DNA from: an uncultured Achromobacter sp.
GTDB lineage: Bacteria > Pseudomonadota > Gammaproteobacteria > Burkholderiales > Burkholderiaceae_B
Assembly (NCBI GenBank): GCA_913775005.1
Contig: CAJYKY010000264.1
Coordinates: 1-20,957, forward strand
DNA: 20,957 nucleotides
Direction: 5' to 3'
This document shows positions 1 through 8,373 of the stretch, in pieces. The notes under the pieces are model-generated. The model saw nothing but the letters and a program-made list of their open reading frames with translations. It was not told the DNA's origin and made no database searches. Both the position numbers and the translations under genes were made by a program. The first letter of the stretch is position 1. Each line of letters starts with the position of its first letter.

Positions 1-2838
1 CGCGCCGACCAGGCCGCCTATGCCATTGCTGATGGGCATGTTCGTCGAGACATTCACGTCGGCATAGACGTTGTCGATCTTGCCACGATTGACGCCCGCC
101 AGACCGCCCATTTGCGAGAGGCCGGACACCGTGATCTTGTTCAGGCCCAGGTTCTGCACGACGCCCGTCGCGCCGATGAAGCCGAACAGCCCTACGACGC
201 CACCGTAGCTGCCGACCTTCAGGTCGGAAATGATATGGCCATTGCCGTTCAGGCTGCCCGTGAACTCGTTGTTCAGGCCGATGGAGGCAAAGCCGTTGCC
301 ATTCCACATGTTGCCGCCCCCCACCTGCGTGGCTTTGGCGTCCACATCGCGCACCAGGTTGTACTGCGCGTTCAGGTTGTAGGCCATCAGCTGAAGCTGA
401 TGATCATTGGACACCGCCAGGCTGTACTCGCTGGCCAGGAACGGCCGCGTGATGCCATCGACCATGATCCACTTCGCGTTGCCGTCGGCGTCCTTGGCGA
501 CAAACATATTGGCCGTGCCAGGCACCGAGCTCCACGTACCCAGGTTCGCGTAGGACGTGTGGGTATAGGCTGCGCTGCTGATTCCCGTCGTCGCGGTGAT
601 GGTGCCGCCCGAAGTGACGGGGGTGGCGTTGGCCAGCCCCGTCGAGACGGTGTCCCAATGCGCGTTTTCAAGGGTGATGTTCGAGCCGCTGAACAAGCCC
701 ACGATGCCACCGGTGTGGCCATTGCCCGTGACCTTGCCGCTGGCGAATACGTTGGAGATCACGCTGTCACTACGTGCCGAGCCTACGAGGCCGCCGATGG
801 CAGTGCCCGACCCGTCCGCAGCCGCGAGCACATCGCCGGTTGCGTAGGCATTGCGAATCACGCCGCTATTGGAACCCGCCAGGCCCCCCTGGTCAGAGTT
901 GCCGCCGATGACGTTGCCCTTGGCGTAAGCGTTGTCGATGACGCCGGCGTTGCTGCCCGTCAGACCGCCCAGGAAATAGCCCTTCGTCGTGCTGGTGACC
1001 GTGGTCCGCGCGTTCGAATAGCTGATCGTGCCGTCGTTCGTGCCGATCAGACCGCCCAGGGAGTTCCCGCCCGTCACGCTGCCCGACGCCGACACATTGC
1101 GCACCGTACCCGAGTTCATGCCCGCCAGGGGGCCGAGGAAGCCGCCGCCCGTGATGTTGGCGTTGCGTATCGTCAGGTCGCGCACGTCGCCGCTGCTGTC
1201 GATGTTGCCGAACAGGCCCATCACGCCATACGTGCCGCCATTGATGGTCATGTTGTCGACGGTATGGCCCAGGCCCGCGAACGAGCCTTTCAGGGTACCG
1301 GCCACGGCGCCCGTGAAGATCATCCCGGTCAGGTCCAGGTCATTGGCCAGTGCATAAAAGCCATAGCCCAGCTGCCCCACGGACTGCAAGTCCTGCACCG
1401 TGCGCAGCATGGTGTAGTTCTGGCCGTTCTTCTTGAACGTGGACTGCGCGCCGCTCAGCGTCACCGGGGCATTGGCTGCATAGTTGCCGCCCGACGAGTA
1501 GCCACGCTGCTTGAAGCCGCCCACGTTGATTTCCAGGCCGGCGCTTGCGCCCGTCGCGGTGATCGGCGCGTTGATATTCACGTCGCCATGCGCGCTGAGC
1601 GTCAGCTTGGTGCTGGCGCTCCACGTCACGGCCGAATTCACGTTGATGTTGCCGGCTTCTGACCCGTTGTCGACCGTGCGCAATTCAACGCTGCCGTTGT
1701 TCAGGTTGGCCGACAGCGTGTCCGCGCCAATGCCGCTATCCGAGCTGGCGCCCGCGCCCGCGCTGACGGTGAAGTCAGTCGGGTCGATCAGCCAGGAACC
1801 GTGCTGCCCGCTAGCCGCCTTGGTGGTGACCAGCGCGCCCGCCGCCACCTTCACGTTGGCGGCCGACGTTTCGATGAAGCCGCCCTTGCCGCCGTTCGGT
1901 GCGCTGGCGTCCAGCGTGCCGCTCACCGCGATGCGATCGTTGACCATGTCGCCCAGCAACACGATCTTGCCGTTTTCGCCAGTAGCCAGCGACTTGGCTT
2001 GCGTAATGCCGGTGTGGTTGATCACGGTGCTGGCCAGGTCGCCTGCGGCCTTGGCCGTCAGGTACACCGTGCCGCCATCAGCGCGTATGGCGCCGCCCTG
2101 TTCGATCAGCGCATCAATAGCGCCTTGTTCCACTTCGATCTTGATCGGGCCGCCCAGATCCAGACGCACGCGGCTGCCCGCGCCCAGCAGCACGTTGCCC
2201 TTGTCGGCCGTGAGGTTGCCGGTGTTGGTGATCTTCGCCGCAATCAGCGCAATGCTGCCGCCGGGAGCGGCGGTGATGTTGCCCTGGTTGATGATGGCGT
2301 TGCTGCTGGCGCCTTCGAACTTGTAGTTGCCTGCCAGGAAGTCCTGCGTGCTGATGTTCAGCGTACTGGCGACGATGCCGCCCACATTGACCTGAGCGGT
2401 GGGCGTGAACACCACGCCGTTCGGGTTCACCAGGAAGACCTGCCCGTTGGCATTCAACGCCCCCTGGATCACCGACACGTCCGGTCCCAGCACACGGTTC
2501 AGCGCAACGGAATCGCGGCCCGGCTGTTTGAAGGTGACGCTGTTGCCCTTGCCGATCGAGAAGCTCTGCCAGTCCACGGCCATCTTGCCGGTCTGCTGGT
2601 TGATCGTCATCGCGCCGCCGTTCTGGCTGATAGAGCCCGACCCAGCCACCACGTTGCCTCCCGTCGGCAAATCGGCCGCCAACGCGGGGCCGGACAGCAG
2701 CAGCGCGGCAGTCAGCGCCACTGCGCTGGAAGCGTTGCGCTTGCGGCGCGCGCTGGCATGTTCGGCAACCGGCACGTACACGCCCAGGGCGTCATTCCAT
2801 ACCAAACGGAAAATGTGGTTGAGGGAAGGCTTCTTCAT
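1..2838 (-). CDS. FHA/TpsA-type adhesin with GLUG repeats (partial, C-terminus beyond left edge)
   Basis: A surface or secreted filamentous-haemagglutinin-like protein, expected to be exported by a TpsB outer-membrane partner that is not in this window. The frame is open from ATG 2838 to base 1, giving 946 codons with no stop. The N-terminus (MKKPSLNHIFRLVWNDALG) is a typical ESPR extension, followed by a hydrophobic core and an ALA-A cleavage site near residue 54. Residues about 57-180 form the TPS/haemagglutination-activity domain, with the NPNGVVF motif near 138-144. From about 490 onward there are repeated GGL.G / GLFG motifs with NAYA.G and NVSASG strands, which are GLUG-type beta-helix repeats. 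AGGA lies 7 bases before the start. The known family is adhesins and large exoproteins; the ligand cannot be told. The complete gene may be far longer. The frame and family are certain, the biological role is inferred. Confidence 0.93.
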   Translation of the reverse strand, partial: MKKPSLNHIFRLVWNDALGVYVPVAEHASARRKRNASSAVALTAALLLSGPALAADLPTGGNVVAGSGSISQNGGAMTINQQTGKMAVDWQSFSIGKGNSVTFKQPGRDSVALNRVLGPDVSVIQGALNANGQVFLVNPNGVVFTPTAQVNVGGIVASTLNISTQDFLAGNYKFEGASSNAIINQGNITAAPGGSIALIAAKITNTGNLTADKGNVLLGAGSRVRLDLGGPIKIEVEQGAIDALIEQGGAIRADGGTVYLTAKAAGDLASTVINHTGITQAKSLATGENGKIVLLGDMVNDRIAVSGTLDASAPNGGKGGFIETSAANVKVAAGALVTTKAASGQHGSWLIDPTDFTVSAGAGASSDSGIGADTLSANLNNGSVELRTVDNGSEAGNINVNSAVTWSASTKLTLSAHGDVNINAPITATGASAGLEINVGGFKQRGYSSGGNYAANAPVTLSGAQSTFKKNGQNYTMLRTVQDLQSVGQLGYGFYALANDLDLTGMIFTGAVAGTLKGSFAGLGHTVDNMTINGGTYGVMGLFGNIDSSGDVRDLTIRNANITGGGFLGPLAGMNSGTVRNVSASGSVTGGNSLGGLIGTNDGTISYSNARTTVTSTTKGYFLGGLTGSNAGVIDNAYAKGNVIGGNSDQGGLAGSNSGVIRNAYATGDVLAAADGSGTAIGGLVGSARSDSVISNVFASGKVTGNGHTGGIVGLFSGSNITLENAHWDTVSTGLANATPVTSGGTITATTGISSAAYTHTSYANLGTWSSVPGTANMFVAKDADGNAKWIMVDGITRPFLASEYSLAVSNDHQLQLMAYNLNAQYNLVRDVDAKATQVGGGNMWNGNGFASIGLNNEFTGSLNGNGHIISDLKVGSYGGVVGLFGFIGATGVVQNLGLNKITVSGLSQMGGLAGVNRGKIDNVYADVNVSTNMPISNGIGGLVGA

Positions 2839-2890
2839 GGCATATTCCTGAGACGAGGGCGGCGTCACAATTTGTAAGTTTCGCTGCTGA

Positions 2891-2896
2891 AATATA
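2891..2896 (-). promoter_or_regulatory. Candidate -10 box of the adhesin promoter
   Basis: Reading the minus strand, TATATT lies 52 bases before the adhesin ATG. At 17-bp spacing the -35 position (2914-2919) reads AGATAA, a poor match to TTGACA, and it overlaps a tandem decamer repeat. This is the arrangement expected of an activator-dependent promoter. No other good sigma-70 hexamer pair was seen in the gap. The box is visible, its use is inferred. Confidence 0.4.
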
Positions 2897-2915
2897 CCGA
2901 TGATTGCGATTCTTT

Positions 2916-2935
2916 ATCTGAGCAAATCTAAGCAA
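2916..2935. repeat. Tandem 10-bp direct repeat, candidate response-regulator site
   Basis: ATCTGAGCAA is followed immediately by ATCTAAGCAA, two decamers with one mismatch and exactly one helical turn apart. They overlap the expected -35 position of the adhesin promoter, 78-97 bases before its start codon. OmpR/PhoB-family response regulators typically bind tandem direct repeats of 10-11 bp, and such a regulator is encoded at 5287-5994. The repeat is directly seen; binding is inference. Confidence 0.5.
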
Positions 2936-3144
2936 TTCGTAAGAATGGGATCGGCACGCACACAATGACGTCAGTTTTGTCGACGATGGATGAAGATAGG
3001 AGTTTTTATCGACGCAGAATGGGGCCGCATCTGAAATAATCCGAGGCTACCATGCAACAAATTGTCGGCTCTCGAAAGCGTGACCCCGTTTTCTGCTAGA
3101 CAAAAGTCACCGGCGGCAACCGGGAGCCGGAACCCAGCGCCCGC

Positions 3145-5217
3145 TCAATCGGAAACAGGAACGACCTCTGATACCGGCAGGCTCAGGCAGAAGCACACAG
3201 GTTCCACGCCGCCCGCGCTCTTGAGGAACACGGTGCCCCCCAGCCGCTCGGCAATGGTTCTGACCAGATACAGACCCAGCCCGGCGCCGGGATGCCGGAA
3301 GGCATTCGGGCCGCGGTAGTACTTCTGGAACAGCCGTTCCTGCTCGGAACTGGCGATCCGGTCTCCGGAATTCGCCACCTCGATGTGCATGACGCCGTCT
3401 TCCTCGCGCAAGGTCACGCGCACCGCCCTGCCCGGCGCGCAATGACGGTCGGCGTTGGCCAACAGGTTGCGCAGCGCAATGCGCAGCATGCCGGCATCAC
3501 TGCGCACCACCTGTTCGCCCTGTCCGTAGATGCACTGGATGCGGCCAGCGGGAAACTCGCGATCCAGATCTGCCAGCAACGCCAGCAGATCGCACTGCGT
3601 CAGCCGCAAGGCCGCACTGGGTTCGCGCATCCGGTCATGCGTCAGGTATTCATCCACCAGCGCCAGCAAGCGCATGGCCGCGTCGCGAATGTTGCCGCAG
3701 CGCGCCAGGCTTTTTTCCACCGGCGCCGTCAGATTGCGGGCCAGTTGCTGCGCAGACGTCGTAATGATGGCCAGCGGGGTGCGGAACTCGTGCGACACCA
3801 TCGCCACGAACTCGCGCTGCTCGGCAAAGACCCGCCGCTCGTGTTCGAGCGAGGTGCGCAATTCTTCTTCCAGTTCCACCCGGCGCTGAATCTCGCCTTG
3901 CATCTCGGTGGTGCGCAGCGCCACTTCTCGTTCCAGCCGATGGCTGTGCTGACGCGCCAGGTCGGCCGCCAGATTGGCCTGTTGCCGTTCCTTGTGACGC
4001 CGCTGGCGTTCGTGGCGGCCCACGATGATCAGGCTCAGCAACAGCATGTGCAGCATCGTGCCCAGCGTCGAGACGTACTCGGTGAAGGTGTTCACGGGCA
4101 ACAGACCCAGGTTGCGCAGGAAGGCGATCAGCACGCCGACGTAGAACACGCCGAACGCCAGCGCAAAAAATCTGGCCGGCCGCCAGCCTTTCTTCAACAG
4201 GAAGCCGGCCAGCGTCGTCAGCGCGACGATCGTCGACAAGGCCAGCAACTGAATCGGCTGCATGCCCCACGCATAGTGGCCGGTGAGCACCAGCGCCGCG
4301 CACACCAGGGCCACAAGCCAGAACGCGCGCTCTGTCCAGCGCGCCGCACGCGGGTACAGCGCCGCAAGATTCAGCTGCGCAAAGGCGATGCGCAAGGCCA
4401 CGGGCAGACTGATGGCGATGCCGACGCCCAGCATGCGGTCACTCCAGCCAACGGACAACCCCGTCAGCTGCTGCACCAGGCCCAGCGACATCACCTCGTT
4501 GAAGACGCAATTGCCGATGTAGGCCAGAAACAGCCCGCTCATCGGCGCGCGCGTGGCCCACCAGAACACCGCGTGTACGCAGATCAAGAGCAGATAAAAG
4601 CCGAAGTACAGACCGAACAGCAGCCCTTCGCGACGCGATTGATTGTCAAACGCCAGGCGCCGCCAGACTTCCAGCCGCGTCGCGACCGCGTTCTTGCTTT
4701 GCAGGCGCACGAGGATCACATATGCGCCGGGCGCCGGCGGGTCGAACTGTATGACCGGGCTGCGGTAGTCGACGGGCCAGTCGCGCCGGGGCACGTCTTC
4801 TCCGCTATGGCCGAGCAGCGTCCACCCCTTGCCGTCGCCGAGATGGATTTGCACATCATCCAACAGCGCATTGCTCAGCCGAAGCATCCAGCCGCCGCGC
4901 GCAACGGCGTCCACCTGCACGGGAAGCCGCAGCCACACGGTGTCGCGCGTAAAGCCCGCGCTCAAGCTGCCGGGCAAGGGCGACCAGCCTTCGGCCGTTG
5001 CCGCCTCTTCAAGGCTCAAGCTGCCGTCCGGATCCACCAGGCGTTCCAGATGGCCGGCGGCATCCACCAGGCCAGGCTCCGCGTCCAGCAGCAAGGGCGC
5101 CGCGCGCACCGCCGTGGCCATCGACAACATCGCGGCCAACAGGGTCGCCAGGGCAAGCGTCAGCCACGTCTGCGCGGTCTGGCTGGTCTGGCCGGTGGGG
5201 TAATATTTCCGTTTCAT
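3145..5217 (-). CDS. Sensor histidine kinase with 7TMR-DISM input module
   Basis: A 690-residue inner-membrane sensor kinase. Order: signal peptide (about 15-40, ending VRAA); periplasmic 7TMR-DISMED2-like beta domain (about 45-185, with DTVWLRL and W.LRLSNALLDDVQIHL); seven membrane segments (about 199-400); a coiled linker (400-465); HisKA with phospho-acceptor His476 in VSHEFRTP; HATPase with N box Asn584/Asn588, G1 NSGD (616-619), F box (about 629-636) and G2 GAGLGL (644-649). DISMED2 domains resemble carbohydrate-binding folds, so a sugar or carboxylate ligand is plausible but not shown. The frame extends upstream to 6159, but only ATG 5217 gives a signal peptide at the N-terminus and leaves room for the divergent regulator. 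Its ribosome site is weak. It is divergent from its response regulator with 69 bases between and lies next to the adhesin. Confidence 0.93.
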   Translation of the reverse strand: MKRKYYPTGQTSQTAQTWLTLALATLLAAMLSMATAVRAAPLLLDAEPGLVDAAGHLERLVDPDGSLSLEEAATAEGWSPLPGSLSAGFTRDTVWLRLPVQVDAVARGGWMLRLSNALLDDVQIHLGDGKGWTLLGHSGEDVPRRDWPVDYRSPVIQFDPPAPGAYVILVRLQSKNAVATRLEVWRRLAFDNQSRREGLLFGLYFGFYLLLICVHAVFWWATRAPMSGLFLAYIGNCVFNEVMSLGLVQQLTGLSVGWSDRMLGVGIAISLPVALRIAFAQLNLAALYPRAARWTERAFWLVALVCAALVLTGHYAWGMQPIQLLALSTIVALTTLAGFLLKKGWRPARFFALAFGVFYVGVLIAFLRNLGLLPVNTFTEYVSTLGTMLHMLLLSLIIVGRHERQRRHKERQQANLAADLARQHSHRLEREVALRTTEMQGEIQRRVELEEELRTSLEHERRVFAEQREFVAMVSHEFRTPLAIITTSAQQLARNLTAPVEKSLARCGNIRDAAMRLLALVDEYLTHDRMREPSAALRLTQCDLLALLADLDREFPAGRIQCIYGQGEQVVRSDAGMLRIALRNLLANADRHCAPGRAVRVTLREEDGVMHIEVANSGDRIASSEQERLFQKYYRGPNAFRHPGAGLGLYLVRTIAERLGGTVFLKSAGGVEPVCFCLSLPVSEVVPVSD

Positions 5218-5286
5218 CAAGTGACAATCCCGTGCAGCCACGCAGATTACACCACCGCTTGCGACGATTCTTCGCTGGGGCGTCGC

Positions 5287-5994
5287 ATGCTTGAAGTCAT
5301 CCTGCTGGAAGACGAACCCGTCCTTCGACAGGAACTGGGTGAGTTTCTGGAAGAGCTCGGCTATGCGCCGCAGTGCGTTTCCAGCTTGCAGGCCTTTCAC
5401 GACCATTTCGACGCCAGCCGCCATCGTCTGGCCGTCATTGATCTTGGCTTGCCCGACGGCAGCGGGCTGGAACTGATTCAACATCTGCGCCGCGAAGGCC
5501 AGCAGGTGGGCATCGTGGTGTTCAGCGCGCGTCAGACCAGCGCCGACCGGATCGCCGGTCTGGAGCTGGGCGCCGACCACTATCTGGGCAAAGGCTGCGA
5601 CCTGGACGAACTGGCCGCCGTGCTGGCCGCGCTGGCGCGGCGCATCAGCCCGCCAGCGCCGCCGCCCGCCGCCGACGCGGCGCAAGCGCCCGACTGGTCG
5701 CTGGAAGTTGGCCCACGCCGGCTCATTATTCCGAATGCGCCCGCCGTGCCGCTGTCTCAACAGGACTTGATGGTGCTGCGTTGCCTGATGAGCCAGCCCG
5801 GCGAAAACATCAGCCGCCGCCAGATCATCGAAGCGATGGGGTTTGATTATCTGGACTATGACCAGCGCCGGCTGGACACGCAGATGCGCCGCCTGCGCCG
5901 ACGCGTGGAAGACGCAAGCGGGCAGACACTGCCCGTCAAGACCTTGCGCAACAGTGGGTATTGCTTCTATCAATCGGCGCGCGTCGTGCCGTAG
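5287..5994 (+). CDS. OmpR/PhoB-family response regulator
   Basis: A 235-residue cytoplasmic DNA-binding response regulator, evidently the partner of the divergent kinase. The receiver domain (1-120) has the acidic pair Glu8/Asp9, phospho-acceptor Asp52 in VIDLGLPDGSG, Ser80 at the usual Thr/Ser position, and Lys102 (YLGKG). A Pro/Ala-rich linker (125-138) leads to a winged-helix Trans_reg_C domain (about 140-232, LSQQDLMVLRCLMSQPGENISRRQII...DTQMRRLRRRVE...LRNSGYCF). ATG 5287 is chosen because the receiver starts there and GGGG lies 6 bases upstream; the same frame is open far upstream, but that is only the antisense of the kinase. Targets are unknown; autoregulation of the pair and control of the adjacent adhesin are the likely ones by position. 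Confidence 0.94.
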   Translation: MLEVILLEDEPVLRQELGEFLEELGYAPQCVSSLQAFHDHFDASRHRLAVIDLGLPDGSGLELIQHLRREGQQVGIVVFSARQTSADRIAGLELGADHYLGKGCDLDELAAVLAALARRISPPAPPPAADAAQAPDWSLEVGPRRLIIPNAPAVPLSQQDLMVLRCLMSQPGENISRRQIIEAMGFDYLDYDQRRLDTQMRRLRRRVEDASGQTLPVKTLRNSGYCFYQSARVVP

Positions 5995-6135
5995 CGGTCT
6001 CAAAGCGGTACGGCGATGAGCCAGAAAGTGGACCGGTCTGGCAGGCCGCCTTGACCTAGAATCGCCTGGCGGCGACTCGCGCGCGCGTGTGGCACGAGCG
6101 AGGAGTACGCTCACGCAGCACCAGGAGATTTCATC

Positions 6136-6969
6136 TTGACTCAGCACCCCGACGCTCATCGCGACTCACCACCTGACCTTCAACCCTCTGGCGCCGTCGC
6201 GCATGCCGACTACCCGCAGGCCCGCAGCGTTGAGGACTTTGCCGCGAATCTGGCCACCGTGCGCCAGCGCATCGACGCGGCTTGCCAACGTGCCGGCCGC
6301 GATCCGGCAAGCGTGCGGCTGTTGCCCGTCAGCAAGACCGTGGACGCCGACCGCGTGCGGCTGTCGTATCACGCCGGCATTCGCTATCTGGGCGAGAACA
6401 AGGTCCAGGAAGCGCACGCAAAGTGGGAAGCGTTGAACGATCTGCCCGATTTGCAGTGGTCGGTGATCGGCCATCTGCAAACCAACAAAGCCAAACTCGT
6501 CGCCCGCTTTGCCTCGGAATTCCAGGCCTTGGACAGCCTGCGAGTCGCCGAGGAACTGGACCGCCGCCTGCTGGCCGAAGGCCGCAGCCTGGATGTTTTC
6601 GTGCAGATCAACACCTCTGACGAAGCCAGCAAATATGGATTGGCGCCCCAAGACGCCGAAGCGTTCATCGCTGCCTTGCCTGCCTATTCCTGCTTGCGCG
6701 TGCGCGGCTTGATGACGCTGGCCTTGTTCTCCAGCGACGTTGCCCGCGTGCGGCCCTGCTTTGTGCGCCTGCGCCAATTGCGCGACCAGCTGCGCCAGCG
6801 CGCACCGGCCGGCATCGATCTGGCCGAACTGTCCATGGGCATGTCGGGCGACTTTGAACTGGCTATCGAGGAAGGCGCCACCGTAGTGCGCGTGGGCCAG
6901 GCCATCTACGGGTCGCGCGCGCTGCCTGACAGCCATTATTGGCCGAGCGCGACGGCAGCAGAGGGTTAA
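6136..6969 (+). CDS. yggS: YggS/PLPBP family pyridoxal-phosphate homeostasis protein
   Basis: A 277-residue cytoplasmic PLP-binding protein with the alanine-racemase-like TIM-barrel fold. The family has no known catalytic activity and acts in vitamin B6 and amino-acid homeostasis. Landmarks: LLPVSKT with the PLP Lys67, GENKVQEA (about 91-98), HLQTNKAK, VQINTSDEASKYG, RGLMTL, and the C-terminal LSMGMSGDFELAIEEGATVVRVGQAIYG phosphate-binding signature. The start is a TTG at 6136 preceded by AGGAG 9 bases upstream; no in-frame ATG lies close enough to the domain. It carries about 30 residues more at the N-terminus than many relatives. The common neighbours proC and pilT are not adjacent here; it stands alone between the two-component pair and benE. 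A possible -10 box TAGAAT lies at 6057-6062. Confidence 0.95.
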   Translation: MTQHPDAHRDSPPDLQPSGAVAHADYPQARSVEDFAANLATVRQRIDAACQRAGRDPASVRLLPVSKTVDADRVRLSYHAGIRYLGENKVQEAHAKWEALNDLPDLQWSVIGHLQTNKAKLVARFASEFQALDSLRVAEELDRRLLAEGRSLDVFVQINTSDEASKYGLAPQDAEAFIAALPAYSCLRVRGLMTLALFSSDVARVRPCFVRLRQLRDQLRQRAPAGIDLAELSMGMSGDFELAIEEGATVVRVGQAIYGSRALPDSHYWPSATAAEG

Positions 6970-7090
6970 GCCTTGATGGCGTTCAAGCGGCGGACTTGCG
7001 GAATATTCAGCCTACAAAGCGGTCTGGCAATTAATCAAAAAGTGGCATGAATTAACAGTCCACTTGAATCCTACACTTTGCGTTCGACAG

Positions 7091-7118
7091 GGCCGCGGCG
7101 TCGCGGCCTTCTTGTTTT
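7091..7118 (+). terminator. Rho-independent terminator after yggS
   Basis: A perfect 7-bp GC stem (GGCCGCG / CGCGGCC, 7091-7097 with 7102-7108) with a GCGT loop is followed by TTCTTGTTTT. It lies about 120 bases after the yggS stop and only 20 bases before the benE start. It could therefore end yggS transcription, or act in the benE leader if benE starts from a promoter upstream of it. Confidence 0.6.
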
Positions 7119-7137
7119 CCGCCTCGTGGAGTGATTC

Positions 7138-8373
7138 ATGCATTTGTCATCGGCACGCTTGCAACCCGCCGACTTCTTTGCCCCGACCGTCGCCGCCCTG
7201 ATCTCGGTGCTGGTGAACTACGGCGGCACCTTTGTGTTGGTTTTCCAGGCTGCGGAACTCGCGCACCTGTCCGCCGCCCAGACGGCATCGTGGGTGTGGT
7301 CGGTGTCCATTGGTGTCGGCATTACGGGTGCACTGCTCAGCTGGCGTTACCGCGCGCCCATCATCACCGCCTGGTCCACGCCGGGCGCGGCGTTCCTGGC
7401 CACCGTCATGCCGTTCACGCCTTACGGCGAAGTCATCGGGGCATATGTGATTTCCGCGCTGGGCTTCATTGTGCTGGGCCTGTCTGGCGCCTTTGAAAAG
7501 CTGGTGCGCATGATTCCCGCGGGCATTGCGGCGGGCCTCTTGGCCGGCATCTTGCTGCAATTTGGCATCAACGCCTTCGGCGGCGCCAGTGCGGACCCGT
7601 TGCTTGTGATCGTGCTGGTGATTTCCTATGCGCTGCTCAAGCGCTACACCTCGCGCTTTGCGGTGGTCGGCATGCTGGCAGTGGGCGTGACCATGTTGCT
7701 CGTGCAGCAACGCATTGACGTATCGGCGATCCACCTCAGCTTGGCCGCGCCGGTATTCGAGATGCCGCGCTTTTCCTTGAATGCGTTGCTGGGCGTTGCG
7801 CTGCCGCTATTCATCATCACGCTGACCGGGCAATACATGCCCGGCATGCTGGTGTTGCGCAATGATGGCTTTCACACCAGTGCCAATCCGATTCTGACGG
7901 TGACCGGGCTAGGTTCCCTGATCATGGCGCCCTTTGGCGCGCACGCCTTCAACATTGCCGCCATCACCGCAGCGATCTGCACCGGTCCTGATGCGCATCC
8001 CGATCCGCGCAAGCGATACATCGCAGGGCTTGCCTGCGGCGTGTTCTACATCTTGGTGGGCGCATTTGGCGTGACGCTGGCCACGCTGTTCATGGTGCTG
8101 CCCAAGACCTTCATCAGCACCCTGGCGGGTCTGGCGCTATTGGGTGCGATTGGCGGCAGCCTGGCAAACGCCATGGCCGACGCCCGCACCCGCGAAACCG
8201 CGCTCATCACGTTTCTGGCGACGGCGGCCAACGTCACGATGCTGGGCGTGGGCGGCGCGTTCTGGGGGCTGGCGGCGGGACTGAGCGCGCATGTGCTGAT
8301 TCATGGTGGCAGCCGCGCGCTGGTGGGGGGACCGGCTAAAGGTCCGGCGGCCTCGGCAGACCAAAGGGGCTGA
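7138..8373 (+). CDS. benE: BenE-family benzoate/H+ symporter
   Basis: A 411-residue integral inner-membrane protein of about 11-12 hydrophobic segments, the usual size for the BenE family, which imports benzoate-type aromatic acids with protons. Family marks include an early NYGGTFVLVFQAA segment, SWRYRAPIITAWSTPGAAFL, IPAGIAAGLLAGILLQFG, the LTGQYMPGMLVLRNDGF loop, APFGAHAFNIAAITAAICTGPDAHPDP and RYIAGLACGVFYILVG. GGAG lies 6 bases before ATG 7138. No benzoate catabolic gene is nearby, so the actual substrate is uncertain. Its stop (8371-8373) directly abuts the stop of the convergent MocR-type regulator. Confidence 0.92.
   Translation: MHLSSARLQPADFFAPTVAALISVLVNYGGTFVLVFQAAELAHLSAAQTASWVWSVSIGVGITGALLSWRYRAPIITAWSTPGAAFLATVMPFTPYGEVIGAYVISALGFIVLGLSGAFEKLVRMIPAGIAAGLLAGILLQFGINAFGGASADPLLVIVLVISYALLKRYTSRFAVVGMLAVGVTMLLVQQRIDVSAIHLSLAAPVFEMPRFSLNALLGVALPLFIITLTGQYMPGMLVLRNDGFHTSANPILTVTGLGSLIMAPFGAHAFNIAAITAAICTGPDAHPDPRKRYIAGLACGVFYILVGAFGVTLATLFMVLPKTFISTLAGLALLGAIGGSLANAMADARTRETALITFLATAANVTMLGVGGAFWGLAAGLSAHVLIHGGSRALVGGPAKGPAASADQRG

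Larger units (their letters stand above)
2839..3144. other. 306-base gap between adhesin start and kinase stop
   Basis: No gene is seen here. The part nearest the adhesin (about 2870-3060) is distinctly AT-rich and holds the adhesin promoter candidate and a tandem decamer, both listed separately. The part nearest the kinase has short inverted segments such as CCGG...CCGG at about 3110-3123, but no convincing rho-independent terminator for the kinase. The short plus-strand reading frame here (3062-3319) runs into the kinase gene and has no family features. Confidence 0.6.

Noticed and set aside
112..2877. Plus-strand open frames of up to 516 codons across the adhesin
   Set aside because: They are Arg/Ala/His-rich shadows of the minus-strand adhesin, which has clear ESPR, TPS and GLUG features.
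3292..5286. Long plus-strand open frame antisense to the kinase, continuous with the response regulator
   Set aside because: It is Gln/Arg/His-rich with no domain features, as expected from the antisense of a GC-rich gene; the regulator proper begins at 5287 and the kinase on the other strand has full domain structure.
5218..6159. Extended N-terminus of the kinase reading frame
   Set aside because: It would run antisense through the whole response regulator; the signal peptide sits directly after ATG 5217.
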